DNA of 64,000 bases, from contig NZ_CP107903.1 of assembly GCF_036013955.1 (NCBI RefSeq), positions 8,370,001-8,434,000 on the forward strand, read 5' to 3'. Shown in pieces: positions 54,253 through 63,461 of the stretch; the first letter of the stretch is position 1, and each line of letters starts with the position of its first letter. The notes beneath the pieces were generated by a model that searched no databases, was not told where the DNA came from, and saw nothing but the letters and a program-made list of their open reading frames with translations. A program made the position numbers and the translations under genes. Source of the stretch: Streptomyces sp. NBC_00459. GTDB taxonomy: Bacteria; Actinomycetota; Actinomycetes; Streptomycetales; Streptomycetaceae.

Positions 54253-54566
54253 ACGACCTCCTGTGTTCTTGACGCCTTGCCTACGCATTCTTGACGCACG
54301 CCGGACAAGAGTGACAGATCCTGGGCGGAGCACGGGGCCGGGAGCGGATGCCGCGGGGGAGGGACGGGACGGTGAGCGGGCCGACGGCCAGTTCCGGCGG
54401 TGCCGGTACCCGGTAGCGCCGGCACGACGACGGTGACCCGCGTGCGGCACAGCTCACGCAGCTCGGCGACGAGACGTTCGGCGAGGGCGTCGTCGCCGCA
54501 CACCACCATGTGGCCCGGAAGTGCCGGGTGCCGGGTCCGGCCGGGAAGCGGGGGCACACGCCTCAT
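54249..54566 (-). pseudogene. RCK/TrkA-N domain fragment
   Basis: From ATG 54566, residues about 18-50 (GHMVVCGDDALAERLVAELRELCRTRVTVVVP) match the first Rossmann strand-helix-strand of potassium-channel RCK/TrkA-N proteins. After this the sequence becomes Pro/Arg-rich and stops at 54249. Family members are several hundred residues long, so this is a 3'-truncated remnant. Its stop overlaps the pucR start (GTGA), which may be fortuitous. Confidence 0.6.
54266..54297. promoter_or_regulatory. Direct repeat TTCTTGACGC, possible PucR operator
   Basis: TTCTTGACGC occurs at 54266-54275 and 54288-54297, 22 bp apart (two helical turns), 14 and 36 bases upstream of the pucR start. This placement suits autoregulation; a chance repeat is possible. 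Confidence 0.4.
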
Positions 54567-54789
54567 GGCTGCGTCCGCCTCCCGTCGGCAGCGAGGTGAC
54601 TGAGGTTCCGGCCTCCTGCTGCCCGGCCGTCCACCACCCGGCGGTCTCCCACGGCTCCGTATGCGACTCGGCCCATCTCTTCTCCGTCCCCGAAGTTGCC
54701 GTCGACCGGACCGGACGACGACGGTCAGGTTGGACAACGGCCGGTCCCTCGCCGCAGTTGTCGTCGTCTGGCATCAAGAAGGCATAAAG

Positions 54790-54808
54790 ATTGCCGGAAC
54801 ACGGCAAT
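54790..54808. promoter_or_regulatory. Palindrome ATTGCCG-N5-CGGCAAT
   Basis: Perfect seven-base inverted arms lie in the 363-base gene-poor gap 54567-54929, about 120 bases upstream of the YqiJ-like remnant. It is a probable operator or part of the promoter of the flotillin locus. I see nothing else firm in the gap. Confidence 0.4.
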
Positions 54809-54929
54809 GCGCTGTACGGCATGGGCAGTTCAAGATAGGGCTGAAGAAACACGGGGAGCAGCCCCGGTGCCGCGCCCGCGCAGCAGGGGTGGGCACCGGG
54901 GCTCGGGGAATCGATTCGGGGGCAAGGGC

Positions 54930-55364
54930 ATGGGGCAGTTCGTCGAAGCCGCCGCACGGTTCCCCACCGTCAGCTTCACCTCGGCCCTCGTGGTCGCTCT
55001 CGGCTTCTGGCTTCTGGTCCTGCTGGGCCATGCCCGCGTACGCGACTTCGACGCCGACGCCCCGTATCTGGCCCGGTCTTTCGGCGGGGTGCCGGTCGCC
55101 GTCGCGGTCTCCGTCGTGATCGCGACCACCTGGCTCCTCAGCCTCACCGGGATGGTCCTGATGGGCCCGGCACACCTGAGCGGTCTCGGTGGCGCCGCGG
55201 CCCGGGTCGCACTGCTCGGACTGTCCGTCCTCGTCGCCTGGACCGCGACCCGAAGGTGCGCGGTGTCTCTCGCCGGGCTGTTCCCCGGCCATGCCGGGCC
55301 GCACCTTCGACATACGGCGAGTGCCACTCCGTACGATCCCGGCAGTCGCCGCGCTCACAGCTGA
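54930..55364 (+). pseudogene. YqiJ-like membrane protein, C-terminally truncated
   Basis: ATG 54930 opens a 144-codon frame with three hydrophobic helices (about 15-33, 52-76, 85-105). It resembles the membrane half of YqiJ/OB-fold proteins that Streptomyces encode upstream of flotillin. The expected OB-fold after the third helix is missing: the frame degenerates after LAGLFPGHAGP into an unrelated tail. A shifted frame reads a short family-like stretch (FDIRRVPLRTIP), so indels and a deletion have removed the domain. Confidence 0.6.
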
Positions 55365-55398
55365 GCCGCAACCTGACCGCGGTCGGACCGCGTGGCCA

Positions 55399-55430
55399 CA
55401 CCTGAGCACCTGAGCACCTGAGCACCTGAC
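55399..55430 (+). repeat. 8-bp tandem repeat CACCTGAG
   Basis: Three perfect units and a fourth (CACCTGAC) with one change lie in the 143-base gap between the YqiJ remnant and the flotillin gene. It may have arisen with the rearrangement that truncated the upstream gene. Confidence 0.85.
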
Positions 55431-55507
55431 GCACCTGCCCGCACCCGAGCGGGCCGCCCCGCCTCGCTGTCGAGGCGCCAACTCATCGCAGACCTCAAGG
55501 ATTTCCC

Positions 55508-57553
55508 ATGGACTCCATGACCGTGGGCGTCGGCGTGCTCATCGCCGCCTGCCTGCTTGTCGCGACCGCTGCGCTGCTCGTCGTCTCCCGGCTGTTCCGC
55601 AAGGTGGAGCAGGGCAAGGCGCTCATCGTCTCCAAGGTGCGCAAGGTCGATGTGACCTTCACCGGGCAGGTCGTGCTGCCGGTGCTGCACAAGGCCGAGG
55701 TGATGGACATCTCGGTGAAGACCATCGAGATCATGCGGGCCGGCAAGGAGGGGCTGATCTGCCAGGACAACATCCGGGCCGACATCCGGATCTCGTTCTT
55801 CGTGAAGGTGAACAAGACCGTCGAGGACGTCATCAAGGTCGCCCAGGCCGTCGGCACCGTGCGCGCGAGCGACCGCGACACGCTGCAGGAGCTGTTCCAC
55901 GCGAAGTTCTCCGAGGCGCTGAAGACGGTCGGCAAGCAGATGGACTTCACCGACCTCTACACCAAGCGCGAGGAACTCCGTTACAAGATCATCGAGTTGA
56001 TCGGCATCGACCTCAACGGCTACCACCTGGAGGACGCGGCGATCGACTACCTGGAGCAGACGCCGCTGACCCAGCTCGACCCGGCCAACGTCCTGGACGC
56101 CCAGGGCATCCGGAAGATCACCGAACTGACGGCCATCGAGCACGTACGCACCAACGAGGCTCAGCGCACCGAGGAGAAGGAGATCACCCGGCAGAACGTC
56201 GACGCCCGCGAGGCCATCCTGGAGCTGGAGCGCCGCCAGGCCGACGCCGAGATCAAGCAGCGGCGGGAGATCGACACCGTACGGGCCCGTGAGGAGGCCG
56301 AGACGGCGCGGGTCATGGAGGAGGAGAGGCTGCGTGCCCAGGGCGCCTTCCTGAAGACCGAGGAGCAGCTCGGCATCCAGCGCGAGAACCAGGCCCGTGA
56401 GGTCGCCGTCGCGCAGAAGAACCGCGAGCGGGTCATCGCCATCGAGAACGAGCGCATCGAGAAGGACCGGCAGCTTGAGGTCATCGCGCGGGAGCGGGAG
56501 ACGCAGCTGACGCAGATCGCCGCCTCCAAGGAGGTCGAGGCCGAGAAGCGGGAGATCGCCGAGGTCGTCCGCGAGCGGATCGCGGTGGACCGGACGGTCG
56601 CCGAGCAGGAGGAGGCCATCAAGAAGCTGCGGGCCGTGGAGGAGGCCGAGCGCGACCGGCAGACCGTGATCATCGCAGCCGAGGCCGAGGCACAGGAGAA
56701 CCTGGTCAAGGACATCAAGGCGGCCGAGGCCGCCGAGCAGGCCGCCGTCCACCGCGCGGCCGAGGAAATCACCCTGGCCGAGGCCCGGTTGAAGTCGGCC
56801 GACCTCGACGCGCAGGCCAAGCTGCGCCTTGCCGAGGGCGTCCAGGCCGAGGCCGCCGCCGAGGGCCTGGCGGCCGTCCAGGTCCGGGACAAGGAGGCCG
56901 AGGTCATCGAGAAGGCCGGCCGCGCGGAGGCGGAGGCGGCCGGGGCTCGGATGCGGGCGGAGGCGGAGGGCGCCCGGGCGAAGGCGCTCGCCGAGGCCGA
57001 GGGCATCGGCGAGAAGCTGAAGGCGGAGGCAGCCGGCCTGACCGAGAAGGCGGCGGCGATGGCCGCGCTCGACGAGGCGTCCCGCGGCCACGAGGAGTAC
57101 CGGCTGCGGCTGGAGGCGGAGAAGGAGATCCGGCTCGCCGGGCTCGACACGCAGAAGCACGTCGCCGAGGCGCAGGCCACGATCCTCGCCACCGGACTGG
57201 AGAACGCCGACATCAACATCGTCGGCGGCGAGTCCGTCTTCTTCGACCGGCTCGTCAACTCGATCGCGCTCGGCAAGAGCGTCGACGGGTTCGTCCAGCA
57301 CTCCAAGACGGCACAGGCCCTCGCGGGGCCCTGGCTGGACGGATCGTCGAGCTTCACCGACGACCTCGGCCGCGTTCTCGGCTCGGTCTCCACGGCGGAC
57401 GTGCAGAACCTGACCGTCTCCGCGCTGCTGATGAAGCTGATGAAGACGCGCGGCGCCGATTCCGGCGCCCTGGAACAGCTGCTCAGCAAGGCCGGTGAAC
57501 TGGGTGTCGCCGACGCCTCGCTCGCGGCCCTGAACGGCAGCGCCAGGGTCTGA
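55508..57553 (+). CDS. Flotillin-family (SPFH) protein, YqiK-like
   Basis: The 681-aa protein has one N-terminal membrane helix (about 8-28), an SPFH/PHB domain (about 30-190), a very long Glu/Ala/Arg coiled coil (about 200-560), and a C-terminal globular tail ending in low-complexity sequence. The size and the YqiJ-like gene upstream point to the YqiK branch. Flotillins organise membrane microdomains. The gene is followed by a strong terminator and then the giant ATPase gene, a pairing I recall from other actinobacteria. Confidence 0.92.
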   Translation: MDSMTVGVGVLIAACLLVATAALLVVSRLFRKVEQGKALIVSKVRKVDVTFTGQVVLPVLHKAEVMDISVKTIEIMRAGKEGLICQDNIRADIRISFFVKVNKTVEDVIKVAQAVGTVRASDRDTLQELFHAKFSEALKTVGKQMDFTDLYTKREELRYKIIELIGIDLNGYHLEDAAIDYLEQTPLTQLDPANVLDAQGIRKITELTAIEHVRTNEAQRTEEKEITRQNVDAREAILELERRQADAEIKQRREIDTVRAREEAETARVMEEERLRAQGAFLKTEEQLGIQRENQAREVAVAQKNRERVIAIENERIEKDRQLEVIARERETQLTQIAASKEVEAEKREIAEVVRERIAVDRTVAEQEEAIKKLRAVEEAERDRQTVIIAAEAEAQENLVKDIKAAEAAEQAAVHRAAEEITLAEARLKSADLDAQAKLRLAEGVQAEAAAEGLAAVQVRDKEAEVIEKAGRAEAEAAGARMRAEAEGARAKALAEAEGIGEKLKAEAAGLTEKAAAMAALDEASRGHEEYRLRLEAEKEIRLAGLDTQKHVAEAQATILATGLENADINIVGGESVFFDRLVNSIALGKSVDGFVQHSKTAQALAGPWLDGSSSFTDDLGRVLGSVSTADVQNLTVSALLMKLMKTRGADSGALEQLLSKAGELGVADASLAALNGSARV

Positions 57554-57559
57554 CAGGCC

Positions 57560-57607
57560 GCGGTCCGGAGCTGCCGCACAGGGGACGGCAGCTCCGGACC
57601 GCTTTTT
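57560..57607 (+). terminator. Intrinsic terminator after the flotillin gene
   Basis: Perfect 17-base arms (57560-57576 and 57586-57602) with a nine-base loop and five T residues, a textbook factor-independent terminator. The ATPase gene 22 bases on therefore needs read-through or its own promoter. Confidence 0.95.
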
Positions 57608-57629
57608 CCGACTTTCTGAGAGGGACCCC

Positions 57630-60600
57630 ATGGCCACCGGTCTGGACACCGGCACGTACGAGGTGCTGCGCGACCGCCTCACCGCGCAGGCCGCCGAACT
57701 CGCCCGCCGAGCCGAGGCACTCAACGCCCGCCGGACCGAGGAGTTCGGCTCCACCCGGCTGGAGCTGAGGAGCACCCAGCGGCTGCGCACCGAGCACACC
57801 TGCGTGCCCCGCGACATCGTCGCCGTCGGCGAGGTTCTGCTCTTCGGCCACAACGTCTTCCTCGGCCGAGGGCCCGAGGCGACCGTCGACGACGTCTTCG
57901 CCCTGCACGACCGCGACCTGAACCGGCTGCCCCCCGACGCCGTGCCCGGCCTGCTGGACGCCCCGGCCTTCGTCCGCGAGTTCGCCGCCCTCTACCGCTA
58001 CTACCGTCAGACCCACCTGCTCCAACTGCGCCGCCTGGAAGGCAAGTTGCTGGCCGTCTTCCAGACTGGCGAGAAAACCGGCGACATCCGCGTCCTGCGC
58101 TGGGCCGTGACGGATGACGGCCAGGTGTCCTTCCTGGACGCGCGCGGGGACCGCGACCACGCCGTCCCGTCCGCCCACGACTTCGAGTGGACCGAGACGA
58201 CCCGCGAGGACCACGTCCTCGGCCGCCACCCGCACGTCTCCATCGAGGGCGAGGTCTTCGTCGCGACCTCCGCCGGCACCCTCACCGTCAAGGTCGAGAA
58301 CGACACGGAGAGCGGCGAGGGCATTCACGCGGAGCCGGTCGACGAGCCGCTGCAGTCCCTCGCCGACGCCCGCATCACGTACGCGCGCGTGGGCGCCCTG
58401 ATCCTGATCCGCGTGCGTCCCTACAAGGAGGACACCGACCGCCACCTGGTGTTCAATACGCTCACCAGGACGGTCGTCCGCCTCGACGGCATCGGGCAGG
58501 TGTGCCGTCGGCTGCCCGAGGACCAGGGCATCGTCTTTCCCGGCGGCTACTGCCTGGCCACGGGCATGTACAAGACGTTCGACGGCGTCGCCGCCACCTT
58601 GGACACGGCAGCCCTGGAGTTCGAGCGAGTGGTCCGCTCGCCCAACGGCGAGGACGTGCTGTTCGCCTTCCACGCGCGCGTGGAAGGCCGCAGCCTGCTG
58701 CTGCCGTACAACGTGATCCGCAAGGAGATCGCGACCCCGCTGTCCTGCCACGGCTGGGCCCTGTTCGACGACGGCGCGCTCGTCGTGCTGCGCGCCGACA
58801 ACGACGAACCGCAGCGCGTGCACCCCGTCCAGCTCTGGAACTCGCCCTTCGTCTCCGACACCCACGCCGCCGCCCAGCCCGTCGGCACCGGCCCGCTCGC
58901 CCGTGTCGGCAACGCCGACCTCGTACGCGGCGTCTCCGACTGCCTGTCCATCACCCGCGCGGTCACCGGGACGACTCCGACGAGCGAGGTGTACGCGGCA
59001 CTGGCGGCAGCCTGCGTCCGCGCCGACGACTCCTACCACTGGCTGGCCGAGCCCCAACTCGGCGCTCTGCACGAGCCGCTCACGCAGGTGCGGGCCACCG
59101 CTGAGCAGGTTCTGGCCGAGTTCGAGACCGTCCAGGCCCTCGCCTGGCAGGCATCGGACGCGCTCACGGAAGCCGGAGAGCGGGTCGCGACCGTCGTACG
59201 GCGTCTGCGCGGCGAGTCCCCGCGCAGCGCCGCCGCCTGGGTCGCCGGACTGACCGAACTCCGTCACGCCCAGGGCCATTTGCTCACCCTCAAGGACATG
59301 CGGTACGCCGACGCCGCGCGCATCGACGAACTCGCCGCCGAAGCCGAGGCCGACCTCGCCACCTTCGTACAGCGGGCCGTCACCCACCTCGCACGTGAGG
59401 ACGCCTTCGCCGGCCACCAGGCCGGCATCGAGCAACTCGTCACCGACGCCGAGGCGATCGCCACCGTCGCCGAGGCCGCGCCTGTCACCGCCCGCCTCGA
59501 CGAACTCGCCGACGGGCTGCGCACGGTGACCGAGGTCGTCACAGGTCTCGACATCGGTGACGCCACCGTCCGTACGTCCGTCCTGGGACGGATCGCCGAG
59601 ATCCTCGGCGGCGTCAACCGGGTCCGTGCCCTCCTCGACGTGCGCCGCCGCGCACTCCTCGACCGTGAAGGGCGCGCCGGCTTCGCCGCCGAGTTCGCCC
59701 TGCTCGGGCAGGCGGTCACCGGCGCGCTCGCCGTCGCGGACAGCCCCGAGGCGTGCGAAGAGGAACTCGCCCGCCTGCTTGTCCAGTTGGAGAACCTGGA
59801 GTCCCGGTTCGCGGAGTTCGACGACTTTCTCGGCGACCTCGCGGACAAGCGCGACGAGATCCACAACGCGTTCGCCGCCCGTAAGCAGACCCTCGCCGAC
59901 GCTCGTGCCCGCCGTGCCGAACTCCTCGCCGACTCGGCGACCCGGGTGCTGCGGACCGTCACCCGGCGCGCCGCCACGCTCGCCGACCCGGACGCCGTCA
60001 CCACGTACTTCACCTCCGACCCCATGGTCGCCAAGGTCCGCCGCGTCGCCGACGAGCTGCGCGAACTCGGCGACCAGGTCAGGGCGGAGGAACTCGACGG
60101 CCGCCTCAAGTCCGCCCGCCAGGAGGCCCGCCGGTCCCTGCGCGACCGCACCGACCTCTACACCGACGACGGCCGCACCCTCCGCCTCGGCGCCCACCGC
60201 TTCGCGGTCAACACCCAGCCCCTCGACCTCACCCTCGTCCCGCACGGCGAGGGACTGGCCTTCGCCCTGACCGGCACCGACTACCGATCCCCGGTCACCG
60301 ACCCCGACTTCGCCGCCACCCGCCCCTACTGGGACCGCCCGCTGCCGTCGGAGTCACCCGAGGTCTACCGCGCCGAACACCTCGCCGCCCGGCTGCTGGA
60401 CGAGCACGGGCCGGCGGCACTGGAGGAGGCTGACCTGCCCGACCTCGTACGGCGGGCCGCGGAAGCGGCGTACGACGAGGGGTACGAGCGCGGCGTCCAC
60501 GACCACGACGCGGCCCTGATCCTCGCCACTCTCCTGCGCCTGTACGCCCAGGCGGGCACCCTGCGCCACGAGCCCGCGGCCCGCGCCACCGCCCAGCTGT

Positions 60601-62513
60601 TCTGGGCCCACGGCACGACCGCCGAGGCCCGGCAGGACTGGCACCGGCGCGCAGTCTCACTGGCCCGCGCCCGGGACACGTTCGGCCTGGCGCCCGCGAT
60701 CGACGACCTGCGGCAGGAGCTGGCGGAGGCGATCGGCACACCGGCCGCTGCCGCCTACCTCTTCGAGGAGCTGACGAGCGGTCCCGACGGCTTCGTCGCC
60801 GGCGCGAGCGCCCGCACCCTGCTCGACAAGTTCCGCCGCACGGTGGGCTCGTCGGCCTACGACGACGACCTCGCCGCAGTCGGCGACCTGGCCGCACGCA
60901 GGCAACTCGTCGAGGCGTGGCTGTTCTCGTACGCAGCCTCGACCGGCACGGACACCACCCCCGGCGACCTGGCCGAGGCGGTGGCCGCCGAACTCTGCCC
61001 CGACCTGGCCCGCTACGACTCCGACGCCCTACTGACCGGGAAGGTCGACGGGCTGCTCGGCGTCCACCCCCGCATCACCGACCGGTCCCTGTCCCTCCGC
61101 GTCGACGAGTTCCTCGCGCGCACCCACACGTTCCGCACGTACGACGTCCCGGCGCACCGCGCCTACCAGCGCCGCCGAACCGAGCTGGTGGCAGCCGAGC
61201 ACGGCCGGCTCCGCCTGGACGAGTACCGGCCCCGGATCATGTCCGCATTCGTACGCGGCAGGCTCATCGACGAGGTCTACCTCCCGCTGATCGGCGACAG
61301 CCTCGCCAAACAGCTCGGCACCACCGGTGAGTCCAGGCGCACCGACACCGGCGGCCTGCTGCTGCTCATCTCCCCGCCGGGCTACGGCAAGACGACCCTC
61401 ATGGAGTACGTCGCCGACCGCCTCGGCCTGATCCTCGTCAAGGTCAACGGCCCTGCCCTCGGACACGCCGTCACCTCACTCGACCCGGCCGAGGCCCCGA
61501 ACGCGACGGCCCGCCGCGAGGTCGAGAAGATCAACTTCGCGTTGGAGACGGGCAACAACACACTCCTCCACCTCGACGACATCCAGCACACCTCGCCCGA
61601 GCTCCTGCAGAAGTTCATCCCGCTGTGCGACGCCACCCGCCGCATGGAGGGCGTACGGGACGGGGAGCCGCGCACCTACGACCTGCGCGGCAAGCGCTTC
61701 GCCGTCTGCATGGCCGGCAACCCCTTCACGGAGTCCGGCGCGCGCTTCCAGGTGCCGGACATGCTCGCCAACCGCGCCGACGTGCGGAACCTCGGCGACG
61801 TCCTGACCGGCAAGCAGGACGCCTTCGCGCTCAGCTTCGTCGAGAACGCCCTCACCGCGAACCCGGTCCTCGCCCCGCTCGCCGGCCGCGACCGCGCCGA
61901 CCTCGACCTGCTCATCTGCCTCGCGCACGGCGACACCACGGCCCGCGCGGACCGGCTCACCCACTCCCTGGCGTCCGCCGAGCTGCAGCACATCCTGGCC
62001 GTGCTGCGCCACCTGCTCACGGCCCGCGACACCGTCATGTCGGTGAACGCCGCGTACATCGCCTCCGCCGGCCAGTCAGAGGCCACCCGCACCGAGCCGC
62101 CCTTCCAACTCCAGGGCTCCTACCGCAACATGAACAAGATCGCCCAACGTATCCAGCCGGTCATGAACGACACCGAAGTGTCCGCGTTGATCGACGACCA
62201 CTACACGGCCGAGTCCCAGACCCTCACCACCGGCGCCGAGGCCAACCTCCTGAAACTGGCCGAACTGCGCGGCACGCTCACACCCGAGCAGGCCGCCCGG
62301 TGGGCCGACATCAAGACCACCTACGTCCGCACCCAGGCACTCGGCGGACCGGAGGACGACCAGCTCACTCGTGCGATCGCGGGCCTCGGCCTCCTCGCGG
62401 ACCGCATCGCCGCCGTCGAGTCCGCCATCACCCGGGCCGCCGATCCAGGCCACCTCATGGCCAACCCGACGGCCCGGCACGCCGTACGGCCGCACGGCGA
62501 CAGGCACGACTGA
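57630..62513 (+). CDS. Giant AAA ATPase ('DNA repair ATPase' family)
   Basis: The 1627-aa protein has an N-terminal beta-rich half (about 60-440), a helical, coiled-coil-rich middle (about 470-830), a further helical region, and a C-terminal AAA module. The module has Walker A PPGYGKT (1249-1255), Walker B LLHLDDIQ (about 1311-1318), and a sensor CMAGNPF. I recognise the family automatically labelled DNA repair ATPase, but the repair role is not proven. Its constant flotillin neighbour suggests a membrane-linked stress or defence machine. GAGAGGG precedes the ATG. Confidence 0.85.
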   Translation: MATGLDTGTYEVLRDRLTAQAAELARRAEALNARRTEEFGSTRLELRSTQRLRTEHTCVPRDIVAVGEVLLFGHNVFLGRGPEATVDDVFALHDRDLNRLPPDAVPGLLDAPAFVREFAALYRYYRQTHLLQLRRLEGKLLAVFQTGEKTGDIRVLRWAVTDDGQVSFLDARGDRDHAVPSAHDFEWTETTREDHVLGRHPHVSIEGEVFVATSAGTLTVKVENDTESGEGIHAEPVDEPLQSLADARITYARVGALILIRVRPYKEDTDRHLVFNTLTRTVVRLDGIGQVCRRLPEDQGIVFPGGYCLATGMYKTFDGVAATLDTAALEFERVVRSPNGEDVLFAFHARVEGRSLLLPYNVIRKEIATPLSCHGWALFDDGALVVLRADNDEPQRVHPVQLWNSPFVSDTHAAAQPVGTGPLARVGNADLVRGVSDCLSITRAVTGTTPTSEVYAALAAACVRADDSYHWLAEPQLGALHEPLTQVRATAEQVLAEFETVQALAWQASDALTEAGERVATVVRRLRGESPRSAAAWVAGLTELRHAQGHLLTLKDMRYADAARIDELAAEAEADLATFVQRAVTHLAREDAFAGHQAGIEQLVTDAEAIATVAEAAPVTARLDELADGLRTVTEVVTGLDIGDATVRTSVLGRIAEILGGVNRVRALLDVRRRALLDREGRAGFAAEFALLGQAVTGALAVADSPEACEEELARLLVQLENLESRFAEFDDFLGDLADKRDEIHNAFAARKQTLADARARRAELLADSATRVLRTVTRRAATLADPDAVTTYFTSDPMVAKVRRVADELRELGDQVRAEELDGRLKSARQEARRSLRDRTDLYTDDGRTLRLGAHRFAVNTQPLDLTLVPHGEGLAFALTGTDYRSPVTDPDFAATRPYWDRPLPSESPEVYRAEHLAARLLDEHGPAALEEADLPDLVRRAAEAAYDEGYERGVHDHDAALILATLLRLYAQAGTLRHEPAARATAQLFWAHGTTAEARQDWHRRAVSLARARDTFGLAPAIDDLRQELAEAIGTPAAAAYLFEELTSGPDGFVAGASARTLLDKFRRTVGSSAYDDDLAAVGDLAARRQLVEAWLFSYAASTGTDTTPGDLAEAVAAELCPDLARYDSDALLTGKVDGLLGVHPRITDRSLSLRVDEFLARTHTFRTYDVPAHRAYQRRRTELVAAEHGRLRLDEYRPRIMSAFVRGRLIDEVYLPLIGDSLAKQLGTTGESRRTDTGGLLLLISPPGYGKTTLMEYVADRLGLILVKVNGPALGHAVTSLDPAEAPNATARREVEKINFALETGNNTLLHLDDIQHTSPELLQKFIPLCDATRRMEGVRDGEPRTYDLRGKRFAVCMAGNPFTESGARFQVPDMLANRADVRNLGDVLTGKQDAFALSFVENALTANPVLAPLAGRDRADLDLLICLAHGDTTARADRLTHSLASAELQHILAVLRHLLTARDTVMSVNAAYIASAGQSEATRTEPPFQLQGSYRNMNKIAQRIQPVMNDTEVSALIDDHYTAESQTLTTGAEANLLKLAELRGTLTPEQAARWADIKTTYVRTQALGGPEDDQLTRAIAGLGLLADRIAAVESAITRAADPGHLMANPTARHAVRPHGDRHD

Positions 62514-62679
62514 GAGGTCGTGAGGTTCTCGACTTGCATGGGTCGTAGCGGAGCGCGGTCGGGTTGGCCGCTCGTAGCGTTCCGTAGGACGCTGGATCAT
62601 CCAGATCTGTACACGGTTCCAGGCAGGCTGCCACCAGCCCGCCTGAAAACGGCTCGGAGAACGGTGAGCGCGTCTGAAC

Positions 62680-63210
62680 TCAAGGGCTGTCCGATGCCTC
62701 CGCTGCCCCCAGGAGCTCGTGCAGGAGGTGGGACGCGGTGATCACGCCCAACAGACGTGTGCTCTCAGCCGTACGCCTGCCCTTGCTCCGTTCCGTCACT
62801 GCCACCAGCGGGCTGCGCACGCGGGCCATCAGCGCGGCCACCTCCAGCGCGGTGTGGTCGGGGTCGGCGGTCGGCGGTGGGGTGGCCTCGTGCGGCAGGC
62901 AGTCGCCGACGCGGCGGCCTGCCAGGGCCTGGCAGAGCCGGTCGGCGTGTTTCTCGTCGACGACGGCGGCGAGCGTCGGGTCCTCGACGACGTACGCGGG
63001 CACCAGCATCTTGATCATCTGGGAGGCGGGAAGGATCGCCCTCGGCTCGCCCCGTTCGTCCAACACGAGCAGGGCCGGCAGGTTGTGCTCGGCCATCAGC
63101 CGGGCCGCGTCCATGGCGTCGCTGTCGACGCTCACGGTTTCGTACTCGACCGCCAGGTCACGAGCGCGCACGGCGGGCTCCTCATCCGTTGGAAAGGTTC
63201 CTGTACTCAC
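62680..63210 (-). CDS. CBS-domain protein
   Basis: The 176-aa protein has two CBS motifs: VRARDLAVEYETVSVDSDAMDAARLMAEHNLPALLVLDERG, and DHTALEVAALMARVRSPLVAVTE...LLGVITASHLLHELLG. It is built like the frameshifted protein at 51370-51827. Such stand-alone CBS pairs bind adenosyl nucleotides and often sit beside antiporters. GTG 63210 has AGGACG upstream. The 166 bases separating it from the convergent ATPase gene, and the gap 63211-63461, hold nothing I can name. Confidence 0.88.
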   Translation of the reverse strand: MSTGTFPTDEEPAVRARDLAVEYETVSVDSDAMDAARLMAEHNLPALLVLDERGEPRAILPASQMIKMLVPAYVVEDPTLAAVVDEKHADRLCQALAGRRVGDCLPHEATPPPTADPDHTALEVAALMARVRSPLVAVTERSKGRRTAESTRLLGVITASHLLHELLGAAEASDSP

Positions 63211-63461
63211 CGTCCTATGTCAGCGGCGGGCGGGCCAGGTCATTGACGCGAAACATACGCGGCGGCACCGGCAGAACCATCGTGTGGAGGAGAACAGAAC
63301 CACGGCCTCACCGGGGTGACGTCCTCAGGACCGCTCGCCGATGTCATGGCGACCGAGCGTCCCGCGGTCGCCGGCCGGCGACCGGCACACACCGGCGTCC
63401 GACCCCGAGGAGCCCGGACGGTTCGCAACCGCCCGGGCTCCCACCACTGTCTGTCCGGATG

